A stretch of DNA of 27,828 nt. Origin: JBMOLL01 sp049325415. Lineage in GTDB: Bacteria > Bacteroidota > Bacteroidia > Bacteroidales > GCA-2748055. Position numbers and translations under genes: made by a program. Position 1 is the stretch's first letter. Every line of letters starts with the position of its first letter. Below are positions 1-7,759 of the stretch, piece after piece. Under the pieces are notes generated by a model. That model saw only the letters and a program-made list of their open reading frames with translations. It had not been told where the DNA came from and made no database searches. The stretch spans positions 1-27,828 of the forward strand of contig JBMOLL010000138.1 in the NCBI GenBank assembly GCA_049325415.1, in the 5' to 3' direction.

Positions 1-100
1 CAGTTGTTCCGCCAGGAGCAGCGCTGGGTAGCTATGTCTGGCAGGGATAAGCGCTGAAAGCATCTAAGCGCGAAACCCGCCTCAAGATTAGGTTTCCCAC
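1..100 (+). rRNA. 23S ribosomal RNA, 3' portion (partial, truncated)
   Basis: The segment around 25-90 (GGGTAGCTATGT, then GATAAGCGCTGAAAGCATCT, then CTCAAGATTAGG) matches the strongly conserved region near the 3' end of bacterial 23S rRNA, in the form typical of Bacteroidota. The window begins inside the gene. The match ends near position 100, where helix 98 should start. The last ~100 nucleotides of 23S (the GTTGATAGGC-type block and the final stem) and a 5S rRNA are not found downstream. The gene is therefore truncated here, either by rearrangement or by an assembly break at a repeated rRNA operon. Confidence 0.88.
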
Positions 101-535
101 CTGTTGAGAGGTGAGAGGTGAGAGGTGGACCTTTGTCGGGGGGGGGAAGGAGATTTGAGAGGGGAGATTTGAGAGGCCCACATTCGACAGGATTACAGCG
201 GATGGTAGGAGCTTTGGGAAGGGAATAACTTTTGTTTTTTACCACGGAGGCATAGAGAGCAGGGAACTGCACAGAGAAGGAGGAAGTACCTTTTCCTCTG
301 TGTCACTCTGTGTTCTCCGTGTCTCTGTGTCTCTGTGGTCTGTTTTACCGATAGTTCCTGAGCATTGCCCTGCGCACTCCCTCTCTCTGACGTGCAGATT
401 CAATTTGCCGGTCTATGTTATACAGCCTGTAAGCACCCTGTTCTATTGACATGCTCATTTCCTTTAACTACCTTTCATACAGGCGAAAATGGATTTACGA
501 GGATACGAGACTTATCAAACTAACCACTAACTGCT
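101..535. other. Intergenic region with purine-rich tandem repeats and a large inverted repeat
   Basis: No gene is supported here. Directly after the rRNA fragment come three copies of GAGAGGT (106-126), a run of ten G around 138-147, and two tandem copies of GGAGATTTGAGAGG (149-162 and 163-176). A 99-bp imperfect inverted repeat follows at 241-339. The rest (340-535) is the upstream region of the next gene; I see no convincing promoter in it. Confidence 0.7.
241..339. repeat. Imperfect inverted repeat of the CACGGAGGCA / CTCTGTGG type
   Basis: The left end reads ACCACGGAGGCATAGAGAG and the right end GTGTCTCTGTGTCTCTGTGGT, so the RNA or single strand could fold into one long hairpin. Repeats built on accacagag/ctctgtggt are common intergenic elements in environmental bacterial genomes. 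No protein is encoded, and no function is known to me. Confidence 0.6.
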
Positions 536-3295
536 ATGAAAACAAAACTCCTTCCATTCCTTGTCTTTCTGGTCGCCTCTGCCTGCATCTATGGTCAGAC
601 GGAGCGAAACCAGCCCGGAAAGAAAACCGTTTTTATCTCTGCCGGAACCCATTATCAGGACCCCGGATCGGGAGAGTTTCTACCCCCTCCCGTTTTTAAT
701 CCCTCTGAAATCCTGCCTGCCTCCGACACACCGGTAGAAGGTGCAGCCGTGGACAATTCCCCGCAGGAATTTTTACCCTCCTTCCCCGAAAAGAGGGAAC
801 CCGGGCAGCGCAGAGATCAGCACAACCTATCGCACAAACAGCAAAGTCTCAGGCAGGATAAAGAAATACATCGCTTCACTTCCGCTACAACGCTGATGCC
901 GCACGATCCCAACCGAAACACGAAGTCGGCCCTGGAGCAAGGAAAACAACTGGATAAAATTGTCGGAAAATACTGGGATGAAGATCTGGGCCACTGGGGT
1001 ACCGACCTCACCTACAAGGCCGAAATAGAATATGACGGAAACGGGAACCGGACTTTCCTTACGTATTACAGTTGGGATGCGGAAACGGAAACCTGGGTTG
1101 AATTTTCGAAAAGGGAATACACATACGATGAAAACAACTACAATACCCTCTACATTTTTTATTACTGGGATCCGGAAATCCCGGAATGGTATCCCTATTC
1201 AAAAAGCGAATATGACTATGATGAGTCGGGGCACCGGATCTACACAGCCTCATATTCCTGGATCAGAGAACAGTCTGCCTGGAAATGCAACAGTATCTAT
1301 GAGTATGCCTACACGGGAAATTTCCAGACCCTGTATGCTTATTATTCCTGGAATGCCGATCTGAACGCTGTGATCGGGGTAGACAAATATGAAATCACCC
1401 TGAACGAAAACAACCTGACTGTTTCAAGGCTCATTTTCACCTGGGATATTGATAATGGCCAATGGACCAAAGTCGCGAAATATGATTTCAGTTATAATGG
1501 CAGCGGAAGGGAAATTGAACGGATCTATTCGCTCTGGAACCCCTCCACGGAAGACTGGGACCCTATGACCCGCGTCAGCACAACGTATTACGAAGATGTA
1601 AGGGAGGCTGAAAAACAATACTGGAACTGGGACTTTGTGCTTACCGACTGGAGGATCGCCAAAAAGGACGTCTACAGCTATGATGGCTCTACCCGCTTAA
1701 CCGAGATGCTCACCCTTTTCTGGGATGATCTGCTTTCCGACTGGGTCTACTCCAAAAAAACCGAATATGAATGGGATGAAAACGGCAACCGTTCACTGGA
1801 GATCTTTGCATTATGGAATAAGGAACTCGGCAACTGGGATTATCTGGCGAAATATGAATACAGTTATAACGCAGAACAAAAGCTGCTGTATTATGGCTAT
1901 TTCACCTGGAGCCAGGACTATGGCGAATGGCTCGGGGTCACCAAAAGGGAATATAAATACGACCAGTACGGGAATATCATATACAATGCCTATTACAGCT
2001 GGCGGGCCGATTACTGGAGCTGGTACGGGACTTCACGTACCGATTACACCTATAATGCAGCGGGAGTGATGCTGACATTTTCATATTTCATATGGAACTG
2101 GGATAATTACGATTGGGCCGGAACTGATTTTTATACCTATGTTTTTGAGGACGGCAGGGCAGTTGGGATTGAGGTTGTTGGCTGGGAAACAGGCGACTGG
2201 GAATTGTGGGAAGAAAACTATACCTATAACGAGCACCAGGACCTGATCGTTATGGAAGATAGCGATTTCGACAACCTGACCGGGGAAAAAATCCCGAACG
2301 GCAGATCGGAACTGGAGTATGATGAACTGAACCGGTGCATCAGGGTGACCAATTTCTACATGAATGATCAGACCCAGACCTGGAGAAGCGAGTATAAGAC
2401 GGAATTCACCTACGATGCACAAAACCGGCTTTACGAAACCTTCGAATCGGAATGGAACTCAGACGAAAACGACTGGCTGACCTGGGAGAAAACCGTAAAC
2501 TTTTATAACGCCCAGGGACTGCTTGAGAGAACCGAAGAATTCTACTGGCCTTACGAAGGTTCCGACTGGGAGATCGACAGAAAAACCGAGTACAGCTACA
2601 ACGCGGATAATCTCCTGTCGCAGTGCCTTACCTCCGACTGGTACTCCGGTGAGAATAAATGGGTAAGCCAGTACAAGGCTAGCTATACCTACAACACAAA
2701 TAAAAGGATAGACAGCGAACTCGAGTATTACTATAATTCCTATGAAGGAGGCTGGCAGGAAGAATATAAAGCGGAATACAGCTATACAGAGAATGGAAAG
2801 CTCCATGAAAAAACATCGTTCTGGAAAAGCGACAGCGACTGGATGCAATCGGGCAGGGAAAGCTATGATTACGATCCTTCCGTATCTTTAAGCCAGCTCG
2901 TAATCCCAGACAATCTCAGTATTTATTTCCTGGATGGAATGCTCCTGACCCTTAAATACAGTTACTGGGACAGCGATTTATCAGACTGGCAGGACGATGA
3001 GGAGTACGAAATGTTCTACTCCGATGTGACCTTGATTTCAGGCAGCATAGCCGCAGAAAGCGGTTCCGTGCGCGTCTACCCGAACCCGGTGGATCAGCTT
3101 CTGTTCGTTTCGCAAACTGATCCTGCAGCAGAACAGCTGATCACGGTATACAGCATTCGCGGAGAAAAAATCAGGGAGCTTACAACCTGCGGAACACTAA
3201 CAGGGGTGGATCTGTCGGACTGTGCCCCGGGTATTTATATCATAAAGGTCACCGGGGATTCCGGAAACCTGCTCGAAAGACTGGTAAAACTGTAA
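536..3295 (+). CDS. Secreted T9SS substrate with ~21 Trp/Tyr-rich 31-residue repeats
   Basis: The 919-residue protein starts with a signal peptide (about 1-21, ending IYGQ). A low-complexity linker covers about 22-145. About 21 consecutive repeats of ~31 residues span roughly 161-825, with the loose pattern K.EY.YD.NGN followed by ..YY.W......W... . Two tryptophans sit near repeat positions 20 and 27. The last 75 residues (845-919) form a type A T9SS sorting domain: VRVYPNPV at its start, then ITVYSIRGE, GIYIIKV and LVKL at the end. The protein is expected to cross the outer membrane through the PorSS/T9SS machinery and be released or anchored at the surface. The repeats recall YD/RHS repeats but are longer and tryptophan-rich; no catalytic domain is visible. 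Repeat 14 lacks the second Trp and repeat 21 carries an insertion. The gene appears to be transcribed alone. Function unknown; possibly a binding or adhesive surface protein. Confidence 0.9.
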   Translation: MKTKLLPFLVFLVASACIYGQTERNQPGKKTVFISAGTHYQDPGSGEFLPPPVFNPSEILPASDTPVEGAAVDNSPQEFLPSFPEKREPGQRRDQHNLSHKQQSLRQDKEIHRFTSATTLMPHDPNRNTKSALEQGKQLDKIVGKYWDEDLGHWGTDLTYKAEIEYDGNGNRTFLTYYSWDAETETWVEFSKREYTYDENNYNTLYIFYYWDPEIPEWYPYSKSEYDYDESGHRIYTASYSWIREQSAWKCNSIYEYAYTGNFQTLYAYYSWNADLNAVIGVDKYEITLNENNLTVSRLIFTWDIDNGQWTKVAKYDFSYNGSGREIERIYSLWNPSTEDWDPMTRVSTTYYEDVREAEKQYWNWDFVLTDWRIAKKDVYSYDGSTRLTEMLTLFWDDLLSDWVYSKKTEYEWDENGNRSLEIFALWNKELGNWDYLAKYEYSYNAEQKLLYYGYFTWSQDYGEWLGVTKREYKYDQYGNIIYNAYYSWRADYWSWYGTSRTDYTYNAAGVMLTFSYFIWNWDNYDWAGTDFYTYVFEDGRAVGIEVVGWETGDWELWEENYTYNEHQDLIVMEDSDFDNLTGEKIPNGRSELEYDELNRCIRVTNFYMNDQTQTWRSEYKTEFTYDAQNRLYETFESEWNSDENDWLTWEKTVNFYNAQGLLERTEEFYWPYEGSDWEIDRKTEYSYNADNLLSQCLTSDWYSGENKWVSQYKASYTYNTNKRIDSELEYYYNSYEGGWQEEYKAEYSYTENGKLHEKTSFWKSDSDWMQSGRESYDYDPSVSLSQLVIPDNLSIYFLDGMLLTLKYSYWDSDLSDWQDDEEYEMFYSDVTLISGSIAAESGSVRVYPNPVDQLLFVSQTDPAAEQLITVYSIRGEKIRELTTCGTLTGVDLSDCAPGIYIIKVTGDSGNLLERLVKL

Positions 3296-3393
3296 CGGGC
3301 CTTCCCGGTCGGAACAGGCCGGCGTAAGGTCAGCAACAATGACAAAGGGTGAGGTGGCAAAAGCTATTCTTCGCCCTTTGCTGTTTGATCCGG

Positions 3394-4107
3394 CTATGCT
3401 TTGAATCTGATTTTTGCTTCTTCAAGTATCGCTTCTGTTGCCGTCGCCCCGCAGCGGCTGCAGCCGGCCTTTTTAACCGCCAGTAGCCCGTCGAGCGTGC
3501 GCACGCCGCCGGCTGCCTTGACCCTGACACCCGGTCCGACGCTTTTCTTCATCAGTTCCAGCACGGGAATGGTGGCTCCGGTGTAGGAATACCTCCCATC
3601 CTCCCCTTTCACAAAGCCAAAACCTGTCGAGGTCTTGACATAATCGGCCCCGGCCCGGGTGCAGATCCTGCATAACTGCACAATATCTTCCTCCCTTGTG
3701 ATATAATCCGTTTCGAAAATCACCTTGACAATGGCGCCGTTCGCGTGGCAGGCACCAGTGACTTCCCCGATCTCTGCCTCCACGTATTCCCAGTCGCCCT
3801 GCAGCGCCTTCCCGATATTGATCACCATATCGATCTCCACAGCGCCGTCGCGGCAGGCCTTAACCGTTTCGTAGACCTTCACATCCGTCACCGAATTACC
3901 GGCAGGAAAACCAATGACGCAACCCACGGCCACCGGGCTGCCGGCCAGTAGCCGCACGGCCTCCGGCACCATATAGGGTTTAACACAGACCGAGGCCACT
4001 CCGTACTTTTCCGCTACCCGGCATTCTCTTTCCAGGTCGCTGTCGGTGAGGGTCGGATGCAAGATCGAGTGGTCGATCATTTGCGCAAGTTCGTGAACGA
4101 TGGACAT
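3394..4107 (-). CDS. deoC: Deoxyribose-phosphate aldolase
   Basis: DeoC cleaves 2-deoxy-D-ribose 5-phosphate to glyceraldehyde 3-phosphate and acetaldehyde in cytoplasmic deoxynucleoside catabolism. The 237-residue length fits the short bacterial DeoC type. The class I aldolase residues are all present: Asp93 in EIDMVINIG, the Schiff-base lysine Lys158 in YVKTSTGF, and Lys197 in VKAAGGVR. N-terminal IDHSILHPTLT matches the usual IDHTLLKP-like start of the family. The ATG at 4107 is the natural start. No other nucleoside catabolism gene (deoA, deoB, deoD) is nearby, so it appears to be a single-gene unit. Confidence 0.96.
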   Translation of the reverse strand: MSIVHELAQMIDHSILHPTLTDSDLERECRVAEKYGVASVCVKPYMVPEAVRLLAGSPVAVGCVIGFPAGNSVTDVKVYETVKACRDGAVEIDMVINIGKALQGDWEYVEAEIGEVTGACHANGAIVKVIFETDYITREEDIVQLCRICTRAGADYVKTSTGFGFVKGEDGRYSYTGATIPVLELMKKSVGPGVRVKAAGGVRTLDGLLAVKKAGCSRCGATATEAILEEAKIRFKA

Positions 4108-4126
4108 GATGGTGTTTTATATGATT

Positions 4127-4134
4127 GCAAGATA
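4127..4134 (-). promoter_or_regulatory. Candidate -7 element of deoC
   Basis: On the minus strand TATCTTGC lies 19 bases upstream of the deoC ATG. It is one T short of the Bacteroidota -7 consensus TAnnTTTG. No clear -33 TTG element was identified, so this is tentative. Confidence 0.33.
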
Positions 4135-4230
4135 GGAATCAGCAGGTTAAAGACCAAATGCTGAAGTTAAGGTTAAGGTTGAGATTGAGATTGAGAGGGA
4201 CCGTTGCCGTTTCCAATATTCATGCCACCT

Positions 4231-4319
4231 CTCAACCTTATTCTTATCCTCAACCTTATTCTTATCCTCAACCTTATTCTATCCTCAACCTTATTCTTAT
4301 CCTCAACCTTATTCTTATC
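4231..4319. repeat. 18-bp minisatellite, five copies
   Basis: Five head-to-tail copies of CTCAACCTTATTCTTATC occupy 4231-4248, 4249-4266, 4267-4283 (one T missing), 4284-4301 and 4302-4319. A degenerate complementary arm, GTTAAGGTTAAGGTTGAGAT and onward, lies at 4165-4196, so the region can form a hairpin. There are no unique spacers, which rules out CRISPR. The last copy runs into the 3' end of the methyltransferase gene on the minus strand. Confidence 0.9.
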
Positions 4320-4935
4320 CTTCTATGGCACTCCCGCAGTAATTATAACTGGCAATCCGCATATTGTTTGAGCTGTAATGGGAGTACAGATCGGTAAAAA
4401 CAAAGCCGCTGGCAGTTATGAGGGCCGGGATGTTGCGGTTAAGGTTACAACCTCCGCCAACAGGTTTCCATAAAGGATTCAGGGTGTTCTGAAACAGCCT
4501 GATATGCCGGTCGGGCGCCAGTCCGTGTTCACAGAAAAGCAGCCTGCCGCAGGGCCGCAACACTCGTTTCATCTCGGAGAGTGCCCGGTAAGGATCTTCC
4601 ACCGTGCATAGGGTGAAAGTGCTGAGAACCGTATCGAAAATATGGTCATCGAACGGCAGTTCCTCGGCCTTTGCCCGGGCAAAGGTTACGGGGAAAGGCA
4701 GAGCGCCGGTAGACTGATCCCTGCGGTTCCACAGCTCCCCCGAAGGATCGATTCCGGTAACGGATATAATCTTCCCGGGGTCGTAGAAAGGGAGGTTCAG
4801 CCCCGATCCGATGCCGATCTCCAGTACCTCACCTTCGGCCAGGGGAACCACGCGTTCACGCTGACTGCTTATTGAGCCGTGACTGCAGACCACATGAATT
4901 GCACGGGGAAGTACGTATTTACGATAAAATCCCAT
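4315..4935 (-). CDS. Class I SAM-dependent methyltransferase (METTL7/UbiE-like)
   Basis: The 206-residue protein has the Rossmann-fold methyltransferase motifs in order: motif I VLEIGIGSGLNLPFY (37-51) for SAM binding, an acidic residue after strand 2 (GIDPSGE, 61-67), AEELPFDDHIFDTVLSTFTL (90-109) as motifs III-IV, and VLRPCGRLLFCEHGL (125-139) after that. The NPLWKPVGGGCNLNR segment (153-167) resembles the conserved region of METTL7-type methyltransferases. The substrate cannot be told from sequence. The protein is probably cytoplasmic, with no signal peptide. The stop codon TAA (4315-4317) lies inside the fifth copy of the neighbouring minisatellite. A perfect TAnnTTTG box lies only a few bases before the ATG, which suggests a leaderless transcript. 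Confidence 0.9.
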   Translation of the reverse strand: MGFYRKYVLPRAIHVVCSHGSISSQRERVVPLAEGEVLEIGIGSGLNLPFYDPGKIISVTGIDPSGELWNRRDQSTGALPFPVTFARAKAEELPFDDHIFDTVLSTFTLCTVEDPYRALSEMKRVLRPCGRLLFCEHGLAPDRHIRLFQNTLNPLWKPVGGGCNLNRNIPALITASGFVFTDLYSHYSSNNMRIASYNYCGSAIEG

Positions 4936-4939
4936 GGGG

Positions 4940-4947
4940 CAAAGTTA
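4940..4947 (-). promoter_or_regulatory. -7 promoter box of the methyltransferase gene
   Basis: On the minus strand TAACTTTG is an exact match to the Bacteroidota -7 consensus TAnnTTTG. Only four bases (CCCC) separate it from the ATG at 4935. Transcription would start about at the start codon. Confidence 0.55.
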
Positions 4948-5015
4948 GGGAAAAAAGTGAGGGCCGAAGGGAATTCTGAGTCCGGACAGTTGCTTGAAAT
5001 ATTCAGGCGAGTTTG

Positions 5016-5023
5016 TATATTGC
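5016..5023 (+). promoter_or_regulatory. Candidate -7 element of fabF
   Basis: TATATTGC, one T short of TAnnTTTG, lies 57 bases before the chosen fabF start. A TTG at 4990-4992 could serve as an upstream element, at slightly long spacing. Tentative. Confidence 0.3.
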
Positions 5024-5080
5024 ATCAGGGGGAGAGTCAGGAGCAAACTCCCTGTAAAACTAAAACTAAATCTAAAACAA

Positions 5081-6328
5081 ATGAAAGCAAACGGACCTGC
5101 TTTAGTGACCGGTATAGGAATATTCACCTCCATTGGCTGCACACGTGAGGAATTCTGGAAGTCCCTGGTGGCCGGTCAGTCGGGAATAAAAAGGATCCAG
5201 GCCTTCGACCCTGCAGGTCATAAGAGCCAGGTAGCCTCCGAAGTGGCCACCTATAATCCCGGGAATTATTTCGACCGGAAGGAAGCCCGAAAGATGGCGC
5301 GTATGTCTCAGCTGGCGGTCAGCGCCGCCATGGAAGCGGTGAAGGATGCAGGGCTGGACCTGGAGAAGGAAGACCGGAGCCGGATCGGGGCCGTGATCGG
5401 TTCGGGGGGAGGCGATTACACCCACCTGGAAGACCAGGCGGTGCGGTTCTCGAAGATGGGACCGGGATCGATCAATCCGCTGACGGTGCCCCGGATCATC
5501 CCCAATATGCCCGTAAGCAATGTCTCCATCCACCTGGGTCTGCACGGCCCCACCCTGGGTGTTGCCGCGGCCTGCACCACCGGGGCCCATGCCATTGGCA
5601 CGGCGCTGTTCATGCTCCGGGCCGGTATGGCCGATGTGATCCTTGCCGGCGGAACGGAGGCCTCCGTCATAGGGATGGTGCTCGACGCCTATTCGAGCAT
5701 GGGTGTGGTGAGCTATGCCAACGAGATCCCGGAGAAGGCCAGCCGTCCCTTCGACCTGAACCGCAGCGGTTTCGTGCTGGGCGAAGGTGCCTGCGTGCTG
5801 GTAATTGAAACAGAAGAACATGCCCGTAAACGCGGTGCAAAAGGCCTGGCACTCCTTTCAGGCTTCGGCTCCACCTCTGACGCCTATGGCATCGCAGCGC
5901 CTGAACCGGAAGGCTTATGGGCCGCCGCTGCCATGGAAAATGCCATAAAGGACGCCGGTCTGACTCCCGAGGACATCGGCTATGTGAATGCCCACGGCAC
6001 CGCCACGAAGCTGAATGACAAAACGGAGACCCTTGCCATTAAAAAAGCATTTCATAACCGGAACATCCCGGTGAGCTCCACCAAATCGATGATCGGTCAC
6101 ACCCTCAGCGCCGCCGGGGCCATCGAAGCCGCCGCCACGCTGCTGGCCGTACACCACGGCATCCTCCCTCCCACTATTGCCTGGGAGACGCCCGATCCGG
6201 AGTGCGATCTCGATGTGATCCCCAATGTGGCCCGCAAGGCGGATATCAGGGCGGCCATCTCGAATTCGTTCGGGTTCGGGGGGCAGAACGGGGTGCTGGT
6301 GTTTGGGAAGGTGAAGGGGGATGAGTGA
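5081..6328 (+). CDS. fabF: Beta-ketoacyl-ACP synthase II
   Basis: KAS II condenses malonyl-ACP with acyl-ACP during fatty acid elongation in the cytoplasm. From the ATG at 5081 the protein has 415 residues, the normal FabF length. The frame stays open upstream to 4994, but the family homology begins at MKANGPALVTGIGIFTSIG, so the longer start is rejected. The thiolase-fold triad is intact: Cys165 in AAACTTGAHAIG, His305 in NAHGTATKLND and His340 in KSMIGHTLSAAGA, with Lys335 also conserved. The C-terminal SNSFGFGGQN motif is present. No acpP, fabD or fabG flank it, so it stands outside a fab cluster. It could be a second, specialised KAS copy (for example for a polyene or an unusual fatty acid), which cannot be decided here. 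Purine-rich repeats begin at the stop codon. Confidence 0.94.
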   Translation: MKANGPALVTGIGIFTSIGCTREEFWKSLVAGQSGIKRIQAFDPAGHKSQVASEVATYNPGNYFDRKEARKMARMSQLAVSAAMEAVKDAGLDLEKEDRSRIGAVIGSGGGDYTHLEDQAVRFSKMGPGSINPLTVPRIIPNMPVSNVSIHLGLHGPTLGVAAACTTGAHAIGTALFMLRAGMADVILAGGTEASVIGMVLDAYSSMGVVSYANEIPEKASRPFDLNRSGFVLGEGACVLVIETEEHARKRGAKGLALLSGFGSTSDAYGIAAPEPEGLWAAAAMENAIKDAGLTPEDIGYVNAHGTATKLNDKTETLAIKKAFHNRNIPVSSTKSMIGHTLSAAGAIEAAATLLAVHHGILPPTIAWETPDPECDLDVIPNVARKADIRAAISNSFGFGGQNGVLVFGKVKGDE

Positions 6329-6364
6329 GGGGTGAGAAGTGACGGGTTACGGGTTACGGGTTAC

Positions 6365-6560
6365 GGGTTATCCCGAAAAACAACAAATTTTTCTTTGGTA
6401 GTTTTTCGAGGATCCTCGGGTTTCTGATAAAGCGTAGCTTTAGGAAACCCGGGACGGGTTACGGGTTATCCCGAAAAACAACAAATATTTATTTGGTAGT
6501 TTTTCGAAGATCCTTGGGTTTCTGATAAAGCGTAGCTTTAGGAAACCCGGGACGGGTCAT
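6365..6560. repeat. 98-bp unit in two direct copies, each with two hairpins
   Basis: Copies begin at 6365 and 6463 with GGGTTATCCCGAAAAACAAC. Each copy holds a first inverted repeat (CGAAAAAC paired with GTTTTTCG, with CAAA/TTTG inside) and a second one (GGGTTT, TAAAGC, GTA, GCTTTA, AAACCC). The copies differ by a few substitutions in the first hairpin, including the loop, and by the sequence at the right end (GGTCATGGG instead of GGTTACGGG). Confidence 0.85.
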
Positions 6561-6574
6561 GGGTTATGGGTTGT

Positions 6575-6737
6575 CCCCTGAGCGGTCCCTGAACGGTCCC
6601 TGAGTGGTCCCTGAGCCTGTCGAAGGGCCTGTCGAAGGGCCTGCTATCGATAAATTGTAAAGGGTGACGCCTGCCTTCGCCAGAGGCTTCGGCGGGCGGA
6701 ACGAGTTACCCGCCTTCGCCAGGGGGCTTCGGCGGAC
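6575..6737. repeat. CCTGTCGAAGGGC- and CTTCGCCAG-type short repeats
   Basis: Four iterations of a GGTCCCTGA core lead into two tandem GCCTGTCGAAGG units, followed by two copies of a GCCTTCGCCAGnGGCTTCGGCGG element. Both are familiar intergenic repeat types in Bacteroidota. No function is evident. Confidence 0.65.
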
Positions 6738-6789
6738 GGGACGGGTGACGGGTTTGTCTGACAAAGATCTTTATTATTAACTTGGCTCT

Positions 6790-7680
6790 GTGAAAAAGAT
6801 AGTCATTTTCCTTCTGTTTATTCCTTTTGCCTGCGGGCCGCGGCACAGCGCGACAGGTGCCGGGGCAGAGCCGGTGATTCATACCCGGGAGGTGTATAAA
6901 AGTATTGACACTTTCCTGCTTGAAATGGATATTTTCTACCAGGAGGCAGCCCTGGAGCGCGAAAACAACACGGCCATCGTCTTTTTTCACGGGGGAGGCT
7001 GGGCCTACGGATCTCCCGGCGAGTTCTACAGCATCTGCGAGCGTTATGCCCGGATGGGGCTTATAACGTTTTCGGTGGAATACCGCCTGTCGGTCGACAG
7101 GGGTGTCACGCCTTCCCAAACGATCAGTCCGATCGAATGTGTGATGGATGCCCGCTCGGCCCTGCGCTGGGTGCAGGCAAATGCCGGGCGCTTTCACCTG
7201 GCGCAGGATAAGATCGTCGCAGCGGGACAGTCGGCCGGTGGTCAGCTCGCCCTCTCCACGGCCATGATCGACGACTGGAACGAGGCAGGCGACGACACCA
7301 CGCTGAGCACCTGTCCAGATGCTTTGATCCTGTTCTCGTCGAACGTAAACACTGTCGAGGGCTGGTGCGATTATTTGCTGGGCGAGCGGCGGGAGCTTAT
7401 ATGGAGCATCTCCCCCACGCACCATATCCGGGCAGGACTGCCGCCCATGATCGCCTTTCACGGCAGCGAGGATGAGCAGGTGCCGAAATGGACGGCCGAG
7501 CACTTTGCCGAAGAGATGAAAAAGGCAGGAAACCGTTACGAGCTGGTTCTGTTCGAAGGCCGTCAGCACTACCTCGGCGCCGGCGACAGCACCTATTCGG
7601 GTTACTGCACTGAAGAGATCCTGCAACAGGCCGACGAATTTTTGAGGCGGCTGGGGATGATGGGGGGTGAGGGAGAGTGA
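6790..7680 (+). CDS. Secreted alpha/beta-hydrolase, esterase/lipase (HSL/carboxylesterase type)
   Basis: The 296-residue protein starts with GTG at 6790 and a hydrophobic N-terminus ending in IPFAC, which reads as a lipobox with Cys15; it is thus likely a membrane-anchored lipoprotein. The catalytic parts of an esterase are all visible: the oxyanion-hole motif HGGGW (67-71), the nucleophile elbow GQSAGG with Ser148, the acid Asp228 in HGSEDEQVP, and His260 in GRQHYL. Such enzymes hydrolyse carboxylic esters, often acetyl or feruloyl groups on polysaccharides; the substrate cannot be told. The gene ends in a purine-rich stretch (GGGGGGTGAGGGAGAGTGA) that provides its last codons and the stop. 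No ribosome binding site is seen, and no partner gene is adjacent on the same strand. Confidence 0.9.
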   Translation: MKKIVIFLLFIPFACGPRHSATGAGAEPVIHTREVYKSIDTFLLEMDIFYQEAALERENNTAIVFFHGGGWAYGSPGEFYSICERYARMGLITFSVEYRLSVDRGVTPSQTISPIECVMDARSALRWVQANAGRFHLAQDKIVAAGQSAGGQLALSTAMIDDWNEAGDDTTLSTCPDALILFSSNVNTVEGWCDYLLGERRELIWSISPTHHIRAGLPPMIAFHGSEDEQVPKWTAEHFAEEMKKAGNRYELVLFEGRQHYLGAGDSTYSGYCTEEILQQADEFLRRLGMMGGEGE

Positions 7681-7759
7681 GAGGGAGAGTGCTGATTGAA
7701 TCTTTTAAATTTATCGCCGATCACTTATTACACTTCACTTATCACTCATCTTTTTTCCC

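Larger units (their letters stand above)
6329..6789. other. Intergenic repeat cluster between fabF and the esterase gene
   Basis: No gene is supported. The 461 bp are almost wholly repeats of several kinds: G-rich ACGGGTT iterations (6343-6370), a directly repeated 98-bp unit, iterated GGTCCCTGA/GCCTGTCGAAGG elements (6575-6640), and two copies of an imperfect hairpin of the CCTTCGCCAG/GGCTTCGGCGG type (about 6671-6699 and 6709-6737). Confidence 0.75.

Noticed and set aside
4231..4319. Possible CRISPR array
   Set aside because: The 18-bp repeats are directly adjacent with no spacers, and no cas genes are present.
4125..4397. 90-codon plus-strand frame with LRLRLR and QPYSYP repeats
   Set aside because: It is a translation of the minisatellite and its complementary arm, not a protein gene.
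4994..5080. N-terminal extension of FabF by 29 codons
   Set aside because: The extra residues are basic and low-complexity, and the normal FabF N-terminus begins at 5081.
5102..5821. 239-codon minus-strand frame over fabF
   Set aside because: Antisense shadow of a clear KAS II gene.
6706..7626. 306-codon minus-strand frame over the esterase gene
   Set aside because: The plus-strand esterase has a full catalytic triad and signal sequence; the antisense frame has no recognisable feature and its C-terminal end is translated intergenic repeat.
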